In this document: piece by piece, positions 11,205 to 20,629 of the stretch
Numbering within the stretch: position 1 is the first letter of the stretch
Layout: every line of letters starts with the position of its first letter
Assembly (NCBI RefSeq): GCF_028583425.1
Contig: NC_072807.1
Coordinates: forward strand, 32,431,001 to 32,495,000
Origin: Eublepharis macularius
Lineage: Eukaryota; Chordata; Lepidosauria; Squamata; Eublepharidae
Length of the DNA stretch: 64,000 bases
Direction: 5' to 3'
Position numbers and translations under genes: made by a program
The notes under the pieces: generated by a model
The model's input: the letters and a program-made list of their open reading frames with translations, nothing else
Databases searched by the model: none
What the model was told of the DNA's origin: nothing

Positions 11205-11365
11205 TAAAGAAGAAGATGACCCTCAAAACTGATGACCCTCAACCTTGTGAAGAAGCTTAGAGTGGCTGGCCCAAGGTCCTCCAGTGAGCTTCCACAGAAA
11301 AGTAGGGATTTAAACCCAGGTCTCCTTGATCCCAGTCTGACACTGTACGTAACATTGATTCTCTC
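11205..11365 (-). repeat. SINE-C-like remnant
   Basis: GCTGGCCCAAGGTCCTCCAGTG and TTTAAACCCAGGTCTCC are reversed tRNA-SINE blocks. Diverged. Confidence 0.6.
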
Positions 11366-11644
11366 AAATGCCTTCCACTGCCCCCTAAGCAACTGACAAC
11401 TTACACATGTGCATTGAGAAAGAGAGAGAGCGCGCGAGGGAGATTGCATTACTCATTTGTGCAACTTTAAGCTGATGAAGCTAAAAGGGGCATAAGAAAG
11501 CCATGCTACTTTGCATCTTCACAATTTTCTGTATTATCATATGAATTTGTGACCGAAAGCCTCCAAGCAGGAAGTAGAGCAATCTCCCATTGTTGGGGGT
11601 GATGTGAAATAAATAGTTGGAAAAAGGCCATCTTGGTGTAGCGC

Positions 11645-11931
11645 TAGTTTGGTGTAGAGGTAAAGAGCGCGGAACTCTAATCTGGAGAACCAGTTTTGAT
11701 TCCCCACTCCTCCACTTGAAGCCAGCGGGGTGACTTTGGGTCAGTCACAGCTCTTTCGGAGCTCTCTCAGCCCCACCCACCTCGCAGGGTGTTTATTGTT
11801 GTGGGGATAATAATGACATACTTTGTAAACCACTCTGAGTGGTTGTTAAGTCATCCTGAAGGGCAGTATATAAATCGAATGTTGTCATCATCATCATCGT
11901 TATCGTCATCATCATCATCATCATCATCTGC
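11645..11931 (+). mobile_element. SINE-A with (CAT)n tail
   Basis: GTTTGGTGTAGAGGTAAAGAG head, GAACTCTAATCTGGAGAACC, CTCTCAGCCCCACCCACCTC and GTATATAAATCGAATGTTG, then a CAT/CGT trinucleotide tail at 11884-11931. Confidence 0.92.
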
Positions 11932-12511
11932 TGGGCTGTGGGTCTCAGCAGATATCCAACTATGCAAGTTGTGGTCTCTTTCCCTGCATTGCTGTCTTCT
12001 TGATGCTCAGAAGTAGATACAGGCTTGCCACACCTAATATGCATGCTCTTTTCTACACAAAAATTCCCTAAGTCAAGCTCTTTATCTATCTGTCAGTCTC
12101 CAGTTCACCTTGGGATGGGAAGGGAATGAAGCGGGGGAAGCGAGGTTGGAAAGGAAGTCTCCACAGCTTGATTTATGTCTGACCCGCTACACAGAGTGCA
12201 GGAATGAACGAGAGCACAAGGATAATAGTTCCTCTGGCATCCTTTCTCCACTTTTCTATTAAGAACAAATTTACAATGGTGTGAGCTTTATTTCATGCTC
12301 TCCAATAAATCTAGGAGGCAGGGAGGGCGTTATTAACCTTTACGATGGGGTGCAAGGAAAGCTTCCATAAAACTGGGGTAAATAAAGACATGGGAGAGGC
12401 AATTCCTCCTCTCACTTTTTGGGAAGAACAGTGATTCAGGAAGCTCAGAAAAGTCTACTCTGATTGGCTTGAGAGCTGTCAGCTGGGATTGAATCTGGAA
12501 TTTATGAATAC
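11932..12511. other. Gene-free stretch
   Basis: No exon or repeat recognised before the M3 terminus; an open frame reading from 12333 on the minus strand runs into M3. Confidence 0.35.
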
Positions 12512-13249
12512 TAGAGATGAGCACGAACCAAAATATGAACGAAAGTTCGTCACAAACTGGGCTGGTTTGTGGTTCATGAACCAGTGGTTTGTCAGACCCA
12601 ATTTCTGACAAACTGCCATGAACTTTAGGCCCATTTGTTTGGTTCATTTTTCAGTTCATCGCTACAGACAGCCTGGCATTGATCAATCAGTTTCCAAGGC
12701 AATGAGGCGAGGGGCTTATGCTGCCCGGGAAGTGACGTTTTCATGAACCGAATGAATCAGTTCGCGAACTGGGGCAAGTTTGTGAAAGTTCGTCGTTCGG
12801 AGTTTGTGAAATGCGACAGAGCAGAGTCACCTGGGCTCAGGAGCACATGGTCTGCAGCTGCTAGAGGAGGTAAGGGCTTTTTGCCTTTCTTGGCTGTGGT
12901 GGGTTAAGCTGAGAAGCTAAGGGTGGTCCTCTCTAGCTTTGGGGCTTTTTGTGTGCAGTTTTGTGTTGATTTGAGTGTAGTTTTGAGGCTGAGTGTGTTT
13001 GGGCTTGATTGTGTTTGAGGGTGAGTGTGTTTGTAAGGCTGCTGGGGGTTGCTGGAGTACAAGCCACACACCCCCTTTGTGCTCACCTCCTGTGCTTAGC
13101 AGGAAGTGACCTTTTGCATTGAAAAGGCAACTGGTGGGCAGGGGCGCGAGCCGAAGGGCGAGAGCTAAAGGGCTCTTGGCCTGTGGCTCTTAGCCGGGGG
13201 ATCATAGCCGTTTTCTTTCCTCTTAGTGTGTTGTTCCTAATACAGAATA

Positions 13250-14158
13250 ATGAAGTCAGAATGCCAGCAGGGGGTTGGGGGCTTTCCAGTGTATTGCACT
13301 GAGTGTCACATGTATGACTATCTGCCTTCTGGTCAGAAGTCCTGGATGTGTGCTCGCTGCAAGGAGCTCCTGGTTCTCAGGGAACGAGTACGTACCCTTG
13401 AGGCCAAGGTGGCTGACCTGGAGAAGTGGAGACAGTTAGATAGGCACGAGGACAAGATTCTCAGGGACAGGATAGATGTGTCCCACTCTAAAAATGGCAG
13501 CGTTCTTGTTGTCAAGGAGAATGAGGATCTTGTGGAATCAGGGCACCGTACTGAGGATAAGGGGAACATGCCCTCAGAAGGGGCCTCTTCTTCAGTTGGT
13601 GAGCAGGTTTCCTTTCGCATCAAGGAACCATCCCTGGGTGGGGCGGGAGGGAGGCTCTTGGTAGTTGGTGATTCGATCCTTAGACAAGTAGATAGCTGGG
13701 TGGCACAACCGCGTTCTGACCGTATGGTGACTTGCCTGCCTGGTGCGAAGGTAGCGGACATTACGCGTGTTATAGATAGGCTGGTAGATAGTGCTGGGGA
13801 AGAGTCAGCGGTCGTGGTCCATGTTGGAACCAACGATGTTGGGAAATGCAGTCGTGAGGTCTTGGAACAAAAATTTAGGCTGTTAGGCAGGAGACTCAAG
13901 GCCAGGACCTCCAAGGTAGCCTTCTCAGAAGTGCTACCTGTTCCACGCGCAGGGCCAGAGAGACAAACGCAGATCAGGAGTCTCAATGCGTGGATGAGAC
14001 GATGGTGTAGGGAGGAAGGGTTCAAGTTTGTTAGGCACTGGGATTCTTTTTGGGACAAGCGGGAGCTGTACAAGAGAGACGGTCTCCACTTGTCCCGAGA
14101 AGGAACCCGGCTGCTGGCACTTAAAATCAAAAAGGTGGCAGAGCAGTTTTTAAACTAA
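13250..14158 (+). CDS. CR1 ORF1 protein (zinc motif, coiled coil, SGNH esterase-like)
   Basis: 302-residue open frame from the first ATG after the leader. Residues 16-37 hold a C-x2-C...C-x2-C pattern (CTEC, CARC), likely zinc-binding. Residues 41-75 are a charged heptad-like coiled coil (RERVRTLEAKVADLEK). Residues 136-300 match the SGNH/GDSL esterase fold of CR1 ORF1 proteins: block I VVGDSI with D141-S142, block III HVGTND with N195, block V DGLHL with D277 and H280. In CR1 this protein is thought to bind nucleic acid or lipid and to help form the retrotransposition complex; its role is known only from the family. No stop or frameshift interrupts it. The stop is at 14156-14158 and ORF2 is read in a different frame just downstream. 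A long antisense frame over 13333-14130 is a shadow. Confidence 0.93.
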   Translation: MKSECQQGVGGFPVYCTECHMYDYLPSGQKSWMCARCKELLVLRERVRTLEAKVADLEKWRQLDRHEDKILRDRIDVSHSKNGSVLVVKENEDLVESGHRTEDKGNMPSEGASSSVGEQVSFRIKEPSLGGAGGRLLVVGDSILRQVDSWVAQPRSDRMVTCLPGAKVADITRVIDRLVDSAGEESAVVVHVGTNDVGKCSREVLEQKFRLLGRRLKARTSKVAFSEVLPVPRAGPERQTQIRSLNAWMRRWCREEGFKFVRHWDSFWDKRELYKRDGLHLSREGTRLLALKIKKVAEQFLN

Positions 14159-14187
14159 ATGCTAGGGGAAAGCCGACAAGAGATAAA

Positions 14188-17136
14188 GTGTCTCTGGTTC
14201 AGGATGGTTCATCTCAGAGAGATGAAGGGCTAGGTATAACACTTCTACAGGGAGATAGATTAGAGTTGTCAACTGAGATGGAGACAAACAGTGCAGATGA
14301 CCTAACTACGTCTCGAGGCAAAGTGTGCCGGGGAAGTTACAGGTGTTTATATACAAATGCTAGAAGTGTCCGAGGTAAAATTGGGGAGCTGGAATGTTTA
14401 GTGTTGGGCGAATCCATAGACATTGTGGGCATATCAGAAACTTGGTGGGATGAGGAAAATCAGTGGGACACGGTGATTCCTGGATATAAATTATATCGGA
14501 AGGATAGGGAGGGAAGGGTTGGTGGTGGGGTGGCTCTATATGTCAGAGAAGGTATACATTCCAGTAAGATTGAGAAGGTAACTGAATTAGATTCGCTTCT
14601 GGAAATGCTATGGGTTGAAATTACGGGCCCAAATGGAAACTTAACTGTGGGAGTTTGTTATCGCCCTCCAGATCAGAAAATAGAGGAGGATTATAAAATG
14701 ATGACAGGATTAAAGACGGCTGCTAAACAAAAAAACTGTGTTGTAATGGGTGATTTTAACTACCCACACATTGACTGGGCCAATGGGTGTTCGAATCGGG
14801 GGAGAGAAAGTGAGTTTCTAGACTGTCTCAATGACTGTGCTATGGAACAGATGGTTACAGAACCTACTAGGGGAGAGGTGATCCTGGATTTGGTCCTCAG
14901 TAATGCTGAAGACCTGGTGAGAGATGTAAATGTGATTGCACCACTTGGGAACAGTGACCATAATGTTATTGAGTACAACATATGTATAAATAGGAAATTG
15001 CCAAATAAGACCAACACAGCCATGTTTAACTTCAAAAGGGGTAACTTTTCTGAGATGAGGGGGTACGTGAAGAAGAAACTGAAAGGGAAAGTAAAAAAGG
15101 TCAAAACACTTGGGGAATCTTGGAGACTATTTAAAACTACAATCCTGGAAGCTCAAATTAAATATATACCGCTGGTTAGGAAAGGCACAAATAGGTTTAG
15201 GAAAAGGCCAGCATGGTTAACAAGCAATGTAATAGAAGCTGTAAAAGGTAAAAAGGATTCTTTTAGGCAGTGGAAAACTAGTCGGAGTGAGGTTGATAAA
15301 AAGGAGCATAAGCTGTGGCAAAAAAAGTGCAAGTCTGTGATCAGACAGGCAAAAAGGGAATATGAGGAGCATATTGCAAAGAACATAAAGAAAAACAATA
15401 AACAATTCTTTAAATATATTAGAAGTAGGAAACCAGCTAGGGAGGCAGTGGGGCCCTTGGATGACCAAGGCGTAAAAGGATTACTAAAGGGTGATAGGGA
15501 AATGGCCGAGAAGCTGAATGCGTTCTTTGCTTCTGTCTTCACTGTGGAAGATAAGAAGTGCATGCCCACTCCGGAAGCACTGACTTTGGGAGGGGTTTTG
15601 AAAGACCTGAGTCACATTGAGGTGACGAGAGAGGAGGTTATGCGACTGCTAGATAATTTAAAAACTGATAAATCACCGGGCCCAGATGGCATACATCCAA
15701 GAGTTCTGAAAGAACTCAAGTGTGAACTTGTAGATCTCCTCACAAAAATATGTAATCTGTCATTAAACTCTGCATCTGTTCCTGAGGACTGGAAGGTAGC
15801 TAATGTTGTCCCCATCTTTAAAAAAGGTTCCAGGGGAGATCCGGGAAATTACAGGCCAGTCAGCCTGACGTCAATACCGGGTAAGTTGGTGGAAACTATT
15901 ATCAAAAATAAAATTAGTGGGCACATTGATGACCAAAAGCTGATGAGGAAAACTCAGCATGGGTTCTGTAAGGGAAGATCTTGTCTCACCAATCTGTTAG
16001 AGTTCTTTGAGGGAGTGAACAAACAAGTGGACAAGGGAGACCCGATAGATATTGTTTATCTTGACTTCCAGAAAGCTTTTGACAAAGTTCCTCATCAAAG
16101 GCTCCTAAGTAAGCTCAGTAGCTATGGGATAAAGGGCCAAGTCCTCTTGTGGATCGAAAACTGGCTAATTAATAGGAAACAGAGAGTGAGTATAAACGGG
16201 CACTTCTCACAGTGGAGGGTGGTGAGCAGTGGGGTGCCACAGGGGTCGGTATTGGGTCCAATGCTTTTTAACTTGTTTATTAATGATTTGGAATTGGGAT
16301 TAAGCAGTGAAGTGGCTAAATTTGCAGATGACACGAAATTGTTCAGGGTGGTGAAAGCCAGAGAGGATTGTGAGGCACTCCAAAGGGATCTGTCGAGGCT
16401 AGAAGAGTGGGCATCCATGTGGCAAATGAGGTTCAATGTAGCCAAGTGCAAAGTAATGCACATTGGAACCAAAAATCCAAAATATAAATACAAGTTGATG
16501 GGGTCTGAACTGGCGGAGACTGACCAAGAGAGAGATCTTGGAGTCATGATAGATAACTCACTAAAAACGTCAGCACAGTGTGCGACTGCCATAAAAAAAG
16601 CTAATGCTATGCTAGGGGTTATTAGGAAAGGGATTGAAAACAAATCAGCCGGTATCATAATGCCTCTGTATAAATCGATGGTGAGGCCTCATTTGGAGTA
16701 CTGTGTACAGTTCTGGTTGCCACACCTTAAAAAAGATATCATAGCACTGGAAAAAGTACAGAGAAGGGCAACTAAAATGATTAAAGGGTTGGAACACTTT
16801 CCCTATGAGGAAAGATTGAGGCGCTTGGGGCTCTTTAGCCTGGAGAAAAGACGACTGAGGGGAGACATGATAGAGGTTTACAAGATAATGCACGGGTTAG
16901 AGAAGGTAGAGAAAGATGTGTTTTTCTCCCTTTCTCACAATACAAGAACTCGTGGGCACTCTATGAAATTATTGAGCAGTCGGGTTAGAACAGATAGAAG
17001 AAAATACTACTTTACACAAAGGGTGATAAACACATGGAATTCGTTGCCACAGGAGGTGGTGGCAGCTACAAGCATTGCCAGCTTCAAGAGGGGACTGGAC
17101 AAATATATGGAGCAGAGGTCCATCAGTGGCTATTAG
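14188..17136 (+). CDS. CR1 ORF2 protein (AP-type endonuclease and reverse transcriptase)
   Basis: 982 codons counted from a GTG at 14188. The same frame is open further upstream, across the ORF1 stop, and its first ATG is at 14278 (952 residues), so the true start is uncertain. Residues about 50-262 form an exonuclease-endonuclease-phosphatase domain: N58, E84 in ISETWW, D189 and N191 in GDFNYP, and the SDH triad at 256-258. The reverse transcriptase follows: SPGPDG and NYRPVSLTS motifs, first catalytic aspartate D626 in YLDFQKAFDKVPH, SGVPQGSVLGP, and FADD at 712-715. The C-terminal part contains the CR1-typical LEKVQRRATKMIKGL segment. The enzyme nicks target DNA and primes reverse transcription of the CR1 RNA. 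Every key residue checked is present and there is no stop, so it could be active. Confidence 0.94.
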   Translation: MSLVQDGSSQRDEGLGITLLQGDRLELSTEMETNSADDLTTSRGKVCRGSYRCLYTNARSVRGKIGELECLVLGESIDIVGISETWWDEENQWDTVIPGYKLYRKDREGRVGGGVALYVREGIHSSKIEKVTELDSLLEMLWVEITGPNGNLTVGVCYRPPDQKIEEDYKMMTGLKTAAKQKNCVVMGDFNYPHIDWANGCSNRGRESEFLDCLNDCAMEQMVTEPTRGEVILDLVLSNAEDLVRDVNVIAPLGNSDHNVIEYNICINRKLPNKTNTAMFNFKRGNFSEMRGYVKKKLKGKVKKVKTLGESWRLFKTTILEAQIKYIPLVRKGTNRFRKRPAWLTSNVIEAVKGKKDSFRQWKTSRSEVDKKEHKLWQKKCKSVIRQAKREYEEHIAKNIKKNNKQFFKYIRSRKPAREAVGPLDDQGVKGLLKGDREMAEKLNAFFASVFTVEDKKCMPTPEALTLGGVLKDLSHIEVTREEVMRLLDNLKTDKSPGPDGIHPRVLKELKCELVDLLTKICNLSLNSASVPEDWKVANVVPIFKKGSRGDPGNYRPVSLTSIPGKLVETIIKNKISGHIDDQKLMRKTQHGFCKGRSCLTNLLEFFEGVNKQVDKGDPIDIVYLDFQKAFDKVPHQRLLSKLSSYGIKGQVLLWIENWLINRKQRVSINGHFSQWRVVSSGVPQGSVLGPMLFNLFINDLELGLSSEVAKFADDTKLFRVVKAREDCEALQRDLSRLEEWASMWQMRFNVAKCKVMHIGTKNPKYKYKLMGSELAETDQERDLGVMIDNSLKTSAQCATAIKKANAMLGVIRKGIENKSAGIIMPLYKSMVRPHLEYCVQFWLPHLKKDIIALEKVQRRATKMIKGLEHFPYEERLRRLGLFSLEKRRLRGDMIEVYKIMHGLEKVEKDVFFSLSHNTRTRGHSMKLLSSRVRTDRRKYYFTQRVINTWNSLPQEVVAATSIASFKRGLDKYMEQRSISGY

Positions 17137-17443
17137 CCACAGGAGATAGATGGTATTCTCTTTGTGGGGAGGTGGTGCTCTGTTGTCTTGGTGCTGGAAG
17201 GAAGGCAGTGGGAGGGCATCTGGTGTCCTGGCCTCACTGACAGTCCTTTAGATGACACTGGATTTCTAGCCACTGTGTGTGACAAAATGTTGGACTGGAT
17301 GGGCCACTGGCCTGATCCAACATGGCTTTGCTTATGTTCTTATGTTCTTAAACCACCAACTGCATGGTTCGGATTTTCCCCAGTTCGTGCACATCTCTAG
17401 TGAATACCCTTGAATAAATAAAGCCAAGCCCTTAGTTTATCCA

Positions 17444-17650
17444 GGATAGTATCCAGGTTAGTATTGTTTATTTTGACTGCCAGTGGCTCTCCAGGGTCTC
17501 AGGTCTTCCACATCACTTACAACCTGATTTTTTAACCAGAGATGCCAGGGATCAAACTGGGACCTTTGGCATGCCAAACAGATGTTCTGCCTCTAAGCCA
17601 TGTGTATATCCACATATAGCTGTGTACCACTGAGCCATGGCCCCTCCCAG
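17444..17650 (-). mobile_element. SINE-B, reversed
   Basis: CCAGTGGCTCTCCAGGGTCTC, GATCAAACTGGGACCTTTGG and CACTGAGCCATGGCCCCTCC are the reversed SINE-B blocks. Confidence 0.82.
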
Positions 17651-18037
17651 GGTTTGCAAAGTATATGCTTCACCACAGAGATGCAATTCCTCTAAACTTG
17701 CCATTCTCTCCATTTGATGACTTCTTTATTTTTGCATGAACACCCAATCTTTAGAGCTCCTTCCCACAGTCTAATGTGGAGCTACATCTCAGTCTCTCCC
17801 TCCTTATCTTTAAAGGGGACAGCTTTACACTGAGTAATGCCATTCGTTTGTGTAGCTGGGTATCATTTTCACAAACTTACTGAAGCTCCCCCTAGACTTG
17901 TGCAAAGAAAAGTATTTCCCCATATCTGAAATCCTTTACCTGGACAGGCCAGGGATATACCTGATGCACCTAGATGGTCGGTTGACCTCACTCTGTATTG
18001 CCTATTCTCATTAACATTGACATTTTTATGCAGAGAA
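17651..18037. other. Gene-free stretch
   Basis: Nothing recognisable. Confidence 0.35.
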
Positions 18038-18241
18038 AGTGGATGTGGCTCCATGAAAGAGCATCTGCTTGGTATACAGAAGGTCTTAGGTTCAGTCCTC
18101 GGCATCTCCAGTTAAAAACAATCAGAGAATAGGTGATGTGAAAGACCTCTGCCTGAGACCCTAGAAAGTCACTGCCTGTCTGAGTAGACAGTACTGATCT
18201 TGATGGACCAATGGTCAGATGCAGTATAAAGCAGGTTAATG
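18038..18241 (+). mobile_element. SINE-B
   Basis: Head with GAAAGAGCATCTGCTTGG, GGCATCTCCAGTTAAAAAC, GGTGATGTGAAAGACCTCTG, and the end CAGTATAAAGCAGGTTAATG. Confidence 0.9.
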
Positions 18242-18286
18242 GGCTCAGAGCATCCTTCCCACACCTTCTACCCTAAGCCACAGGGA

Positions 18287-18375
18287 ATCTGAAGAAGTGA
18301 GCTGTGGCTCACGAAAGCTCATACCCTACCACAAATTTTGTTAGTCTTATAGGTGCCACCGGACTCTCGCTCTTT
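18287..18375 (+). repeat. Penelope-like tail with hammerhead-like hairpin
   Basis: CTGAAGA (18289-18295), a 6-bp stem GTGAGC/GCTCAC with a TGTG loop (18297-18312), then GAAA (18313-18316), followed by TTTGTTAGTCTTATAGGTGCC. The CUGANGA...GAAA order resembles the hammerhead ribozyme core known from Penelope-like elements. One extra A precedes the stem, so activity is uncertain. Confidence 0.55.
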
Positions 18376-18385
18376 CCTACCCTTT

Positions 18386-18468
18386 GACTGGAGTTGCCAG
18401 AGATTGAACTTGAAACTTGCTGTGTGCAAAGCGCACACTCTTCCCACTAAGCCACAATGCCTCTCCAC
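18386..18468 (-). repeat. SINE-B 5' remnant, reversed
   Basis: GAGTTGCCAGAGATTGAAC and CCACTAAGCCACAATGCCTC are reversed head blocks. Confidence 0.6.
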
Positions 18469-18585
18469 CCAGCAGAAGACAGAAGTGTTAAGGACAACTG
18501 GTGGGTCTGACATCTGACCAGAAGGGATGAGTGTTCTGAAATTAACGTACCAAAACTGGAATGGAATCCTTTTCATGCTTTGATA

Positions 18586-18790
18586 CTGGGGTCCCCAACT
18601 TTTTTCAGCTTGTGGGCCCCTTTGGAATTTTGAGAGATGGTGTTGAATGCCATTACAAAATGGCTGCTGTAGGAGGTGGAGCCAAACTCCAATGACTGCT
18701 GCAGGAGGTGGAGCCAAACCCAAAATGGCTGCCACAGGAGGTGGAGCCAAACCCAAAATGGCTGCCACAGGAGGTGGAGAAAGAGAAAGG
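18586..18790 (+). mobile_element. M7 element with about 33-bp tandem units
   Basis: Starts GGGGTCCCCAACTTTTT. Contains four diverged units of AAAATGGCTGCCACAGGAGG plus TGGAGCCAAAC. The last two units are almost identical. A reversed relative lies at 55740-55880. The open frame through the units (KPKMAATGGGA) is a by-product of the repeats. Confidence 0.65.
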
Positions 18791-20179
18791 GGAATAAAAA
18801 GAAATGAAGGAAAGCCCACAGTGGGAGAGAGAAAGAGACTGGAGAATAAAAAGAAGTAAAGCATGAAGGGGGAATGGAATCACACTGATTAAGGAAAGCT
18901 CAAGCGCTTACCAGTCCTCCTGACTCTCCAGTGACAGGGGCTGCTATTTCAACCATGGAAACCCCTTTCATTTGAATGAGGGCAATCAATAACCAGCCCT
19001 GACTTACAATGGCTTATCCCATTTTCTGAAAAGCTCAGAAGGCAACAGGCGGGTAGCATTTTTGGGAAGGCATTATGCTGCCTAGTACTGCTTTAATGTA
19101 TTTAACAGTGAATCCTCCTGAGCACGAGAAAGAAAGATGGAAAGCTTTAGAACTGATGGCTATTCTGGTGCCTCGTTGTCTGCTTTTCACAACTGCATGA
19201 GAGCAGAGAGGGGAGAGCGTGATGCAGCAGATATGTGCTTGCAATGTGGTGAGCAGTTTCTGCTGAAGGGGAAGCTGAAAACAGAGAGCAACATACTCTA
19301 ACAGTTGAAGCCAAAGGTCTCTGAATGCCAGGTTGGGTTATTTAATATTCATTATTTTTGTAGAATGGATAGGATTTGGACTGGGTTTGATTACCTGACA
19401 GCACACTCATACATTACGCACTGTTTGAGTCCAGTGTACAGCGTCGCTCTAAAAACAAGGGAAATGAAGATCTCAAGTGAATTGGCCAGCTCTGGGTGAT
19501 AGCATTGGGATGTGAATATATTCAATGCACACAAGGGTGCAGTCTTCAGCCAAAACGTAGATGAGGAATGCTCCACTGCCTTCCCCCTCTCTTTTTAGTT
19601 TCCCTTCATGGGAGATCACCTCTGTGTTGTTCTAATTTTCTGCCACAGAGATTTCTGTCCACATATTGTTCGGAAATTGTGTCGAGCGCCTAAATGTACT
19701 CTTTGAAAACTGTGTGCAAATAGAGTTGGCAGAGTATTTCTGCTTTGCAGATTGTTTTATCGGGGAATATTTGAACAGCAGGAGCTTGCTTGGCTTGTAC
19801 TGCATTCTGGCCCAGCCTGGCTGAGCTTCAGGGCTGGGGTTAAGCAGTCTACGAGGGTGTATAGGAAAGTAATTGCAAGGGCGGCTGCTGGAAAATATGC
19901 CCCCTCAATGATAGAAATCACCTCCCAGAAAGATCATGGTGGCAGTCTCCATTGATGGGAGTCCATGTTCATGTGCATAGGTCCTCTGAAAGTATTGCAT
20001 GAAGACTAAGATCGATTGCAAGCAGGAGTCTTGTGTAGCCAAGATCCGAATTTTGCAAACGAGGTGCGCGAAAATCAGATTTTCCTTGCTTGCAACAATA
20101 GTTTTCTATTGTGTCAAGTATCCTGTAGGATTGCATTGATGATTTGTTTGTACTTTGAAAATGAGAAATATTGTAAGTA
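18791..20179. other. Long stretch without recognised repeats
   Basis: No exon seen. Base composition is mixed and complex (for example 19300-19520 and 19640-19960). Candidate for old unique or regulatory DNA. No function can be assigned. Confidence 0.3.
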
Positions 20180-20411
20180 TATTGTCGAAGGCTTTCACGG
20201 CCGGAGAACGATGGTTGTTGTGGATTTTCCGGGCTGTATTGCCGTGGTCTTGGCATTGTAGTTCCTGACGTTTCGCCAGCAGCTGTGACTGGCATCTTCA
20301 GAGGTGTAGCACCGAAAGACAGGGATCTCTCAGTGTCCACGTTGCTGGTGAAACATCAGGAACTACAATGCCAAGACCATGGCAATACAGCCCGGAAAAT
20401 CCACAACAACC
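20180..20411. mobile_element. Inverted Penelope-like or related retroelement fragment with 13-bp target duplication
   Basis: Two arms of about 65 bp (20208-20275 and 20342-20409) are inverted copies with about 90% identity, around a centre containing CTGGCATCTTCAGAGGTG. Flanked by AATATTGTAAGTA at 20167-20179 and 20412-20424. A 13-bp duplication suggests retrotransposition rather than a cut-and-paste transposon. Class assignment is tentative. Confidence 0.55.
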
Positions 20412-20510
20412 AATATTGTAAGTAGTTTTGTGTATATGCAACCGATGGCATTTAGCACAGCAGCTGACCTGGTAGCCATGGAGTTTTCATTTTATGGGCT
20501 CGATTGCATT

Positions 20511-20557
20511 ATCGCTTCTTGGCCTTTTGGCTAAGATCAAGTGCATTACATGTGTTC
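20511..20557 (+). pseudogene. U2 snRNA 5'-end pseudogene
   Basis: ATCGCTTCTTGGCCTTTTGG and then CTAAGATCAAGTG match the first 33 bases of vertebrate U2 snRNA except for one C-to-T change. A weaker match may continue to 20557 across a 2-base insertion. The rest of U2 is missing, so this is a 3'-truncated retrocopy, not a gene. TGCATTA occurs on both sides of the strong match. Confidence 0.75.
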
Positions 20558-20629
20558 CAACACTGTCGTGGGCAGATAAAGCATTCTTTAAAGTCAGTTA
20601 TGGTTCAAGTGTAGGTGTGGCTATTTCTC

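Larger units (their letters stand above)
12819..17350 (+). mobile_element. Full-length CR1 LINE with both ORFs open
   Basis: About 4.5 kb: a 5' leader of about 430 bp, ORF1, ORF2, a 3'UTR of about 210 bp, and the CR1 3' end with GGACTGGATGGGCCACTGG and terminal TTATGTTC octamers (17332-17350). Most CR1 copies in amniotes are severely 5'-truncated, so a complete copy is uncommon. Boundaries are set by the flanking M3 halves and are good to a few bases. No target duplication is expected for CR1 and none is obvious. Confidence 0.93.
12512..17399 (+). mobile_element. M3 hAT-type MITE split by CR1
   Basis: The left half (12512-12818) starts TAGAGATGAGCACGAAC. The right half (17351-17399) ends GTGCACATCTCTA. 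Flanks ATGAATAC (12504-12511) and GTGAATAC (17400-17407) match at 7 of 8, and the two halves together rebuild the order seen in the copy at 8412. The MITE therefore predates the CR1 insertion. Confidence 0.88.

Noticed and set aside
13333..14130. 265-codon minus-strand frame
   Set aside because: Antisense shadow of CR1 ORF1, with no recognisable domain.
18319..18864. 181-codon minus-strand frame
   Set aside because: Assembled from a SINE remnant, the Penelope tail and the M7 tandem repeats.
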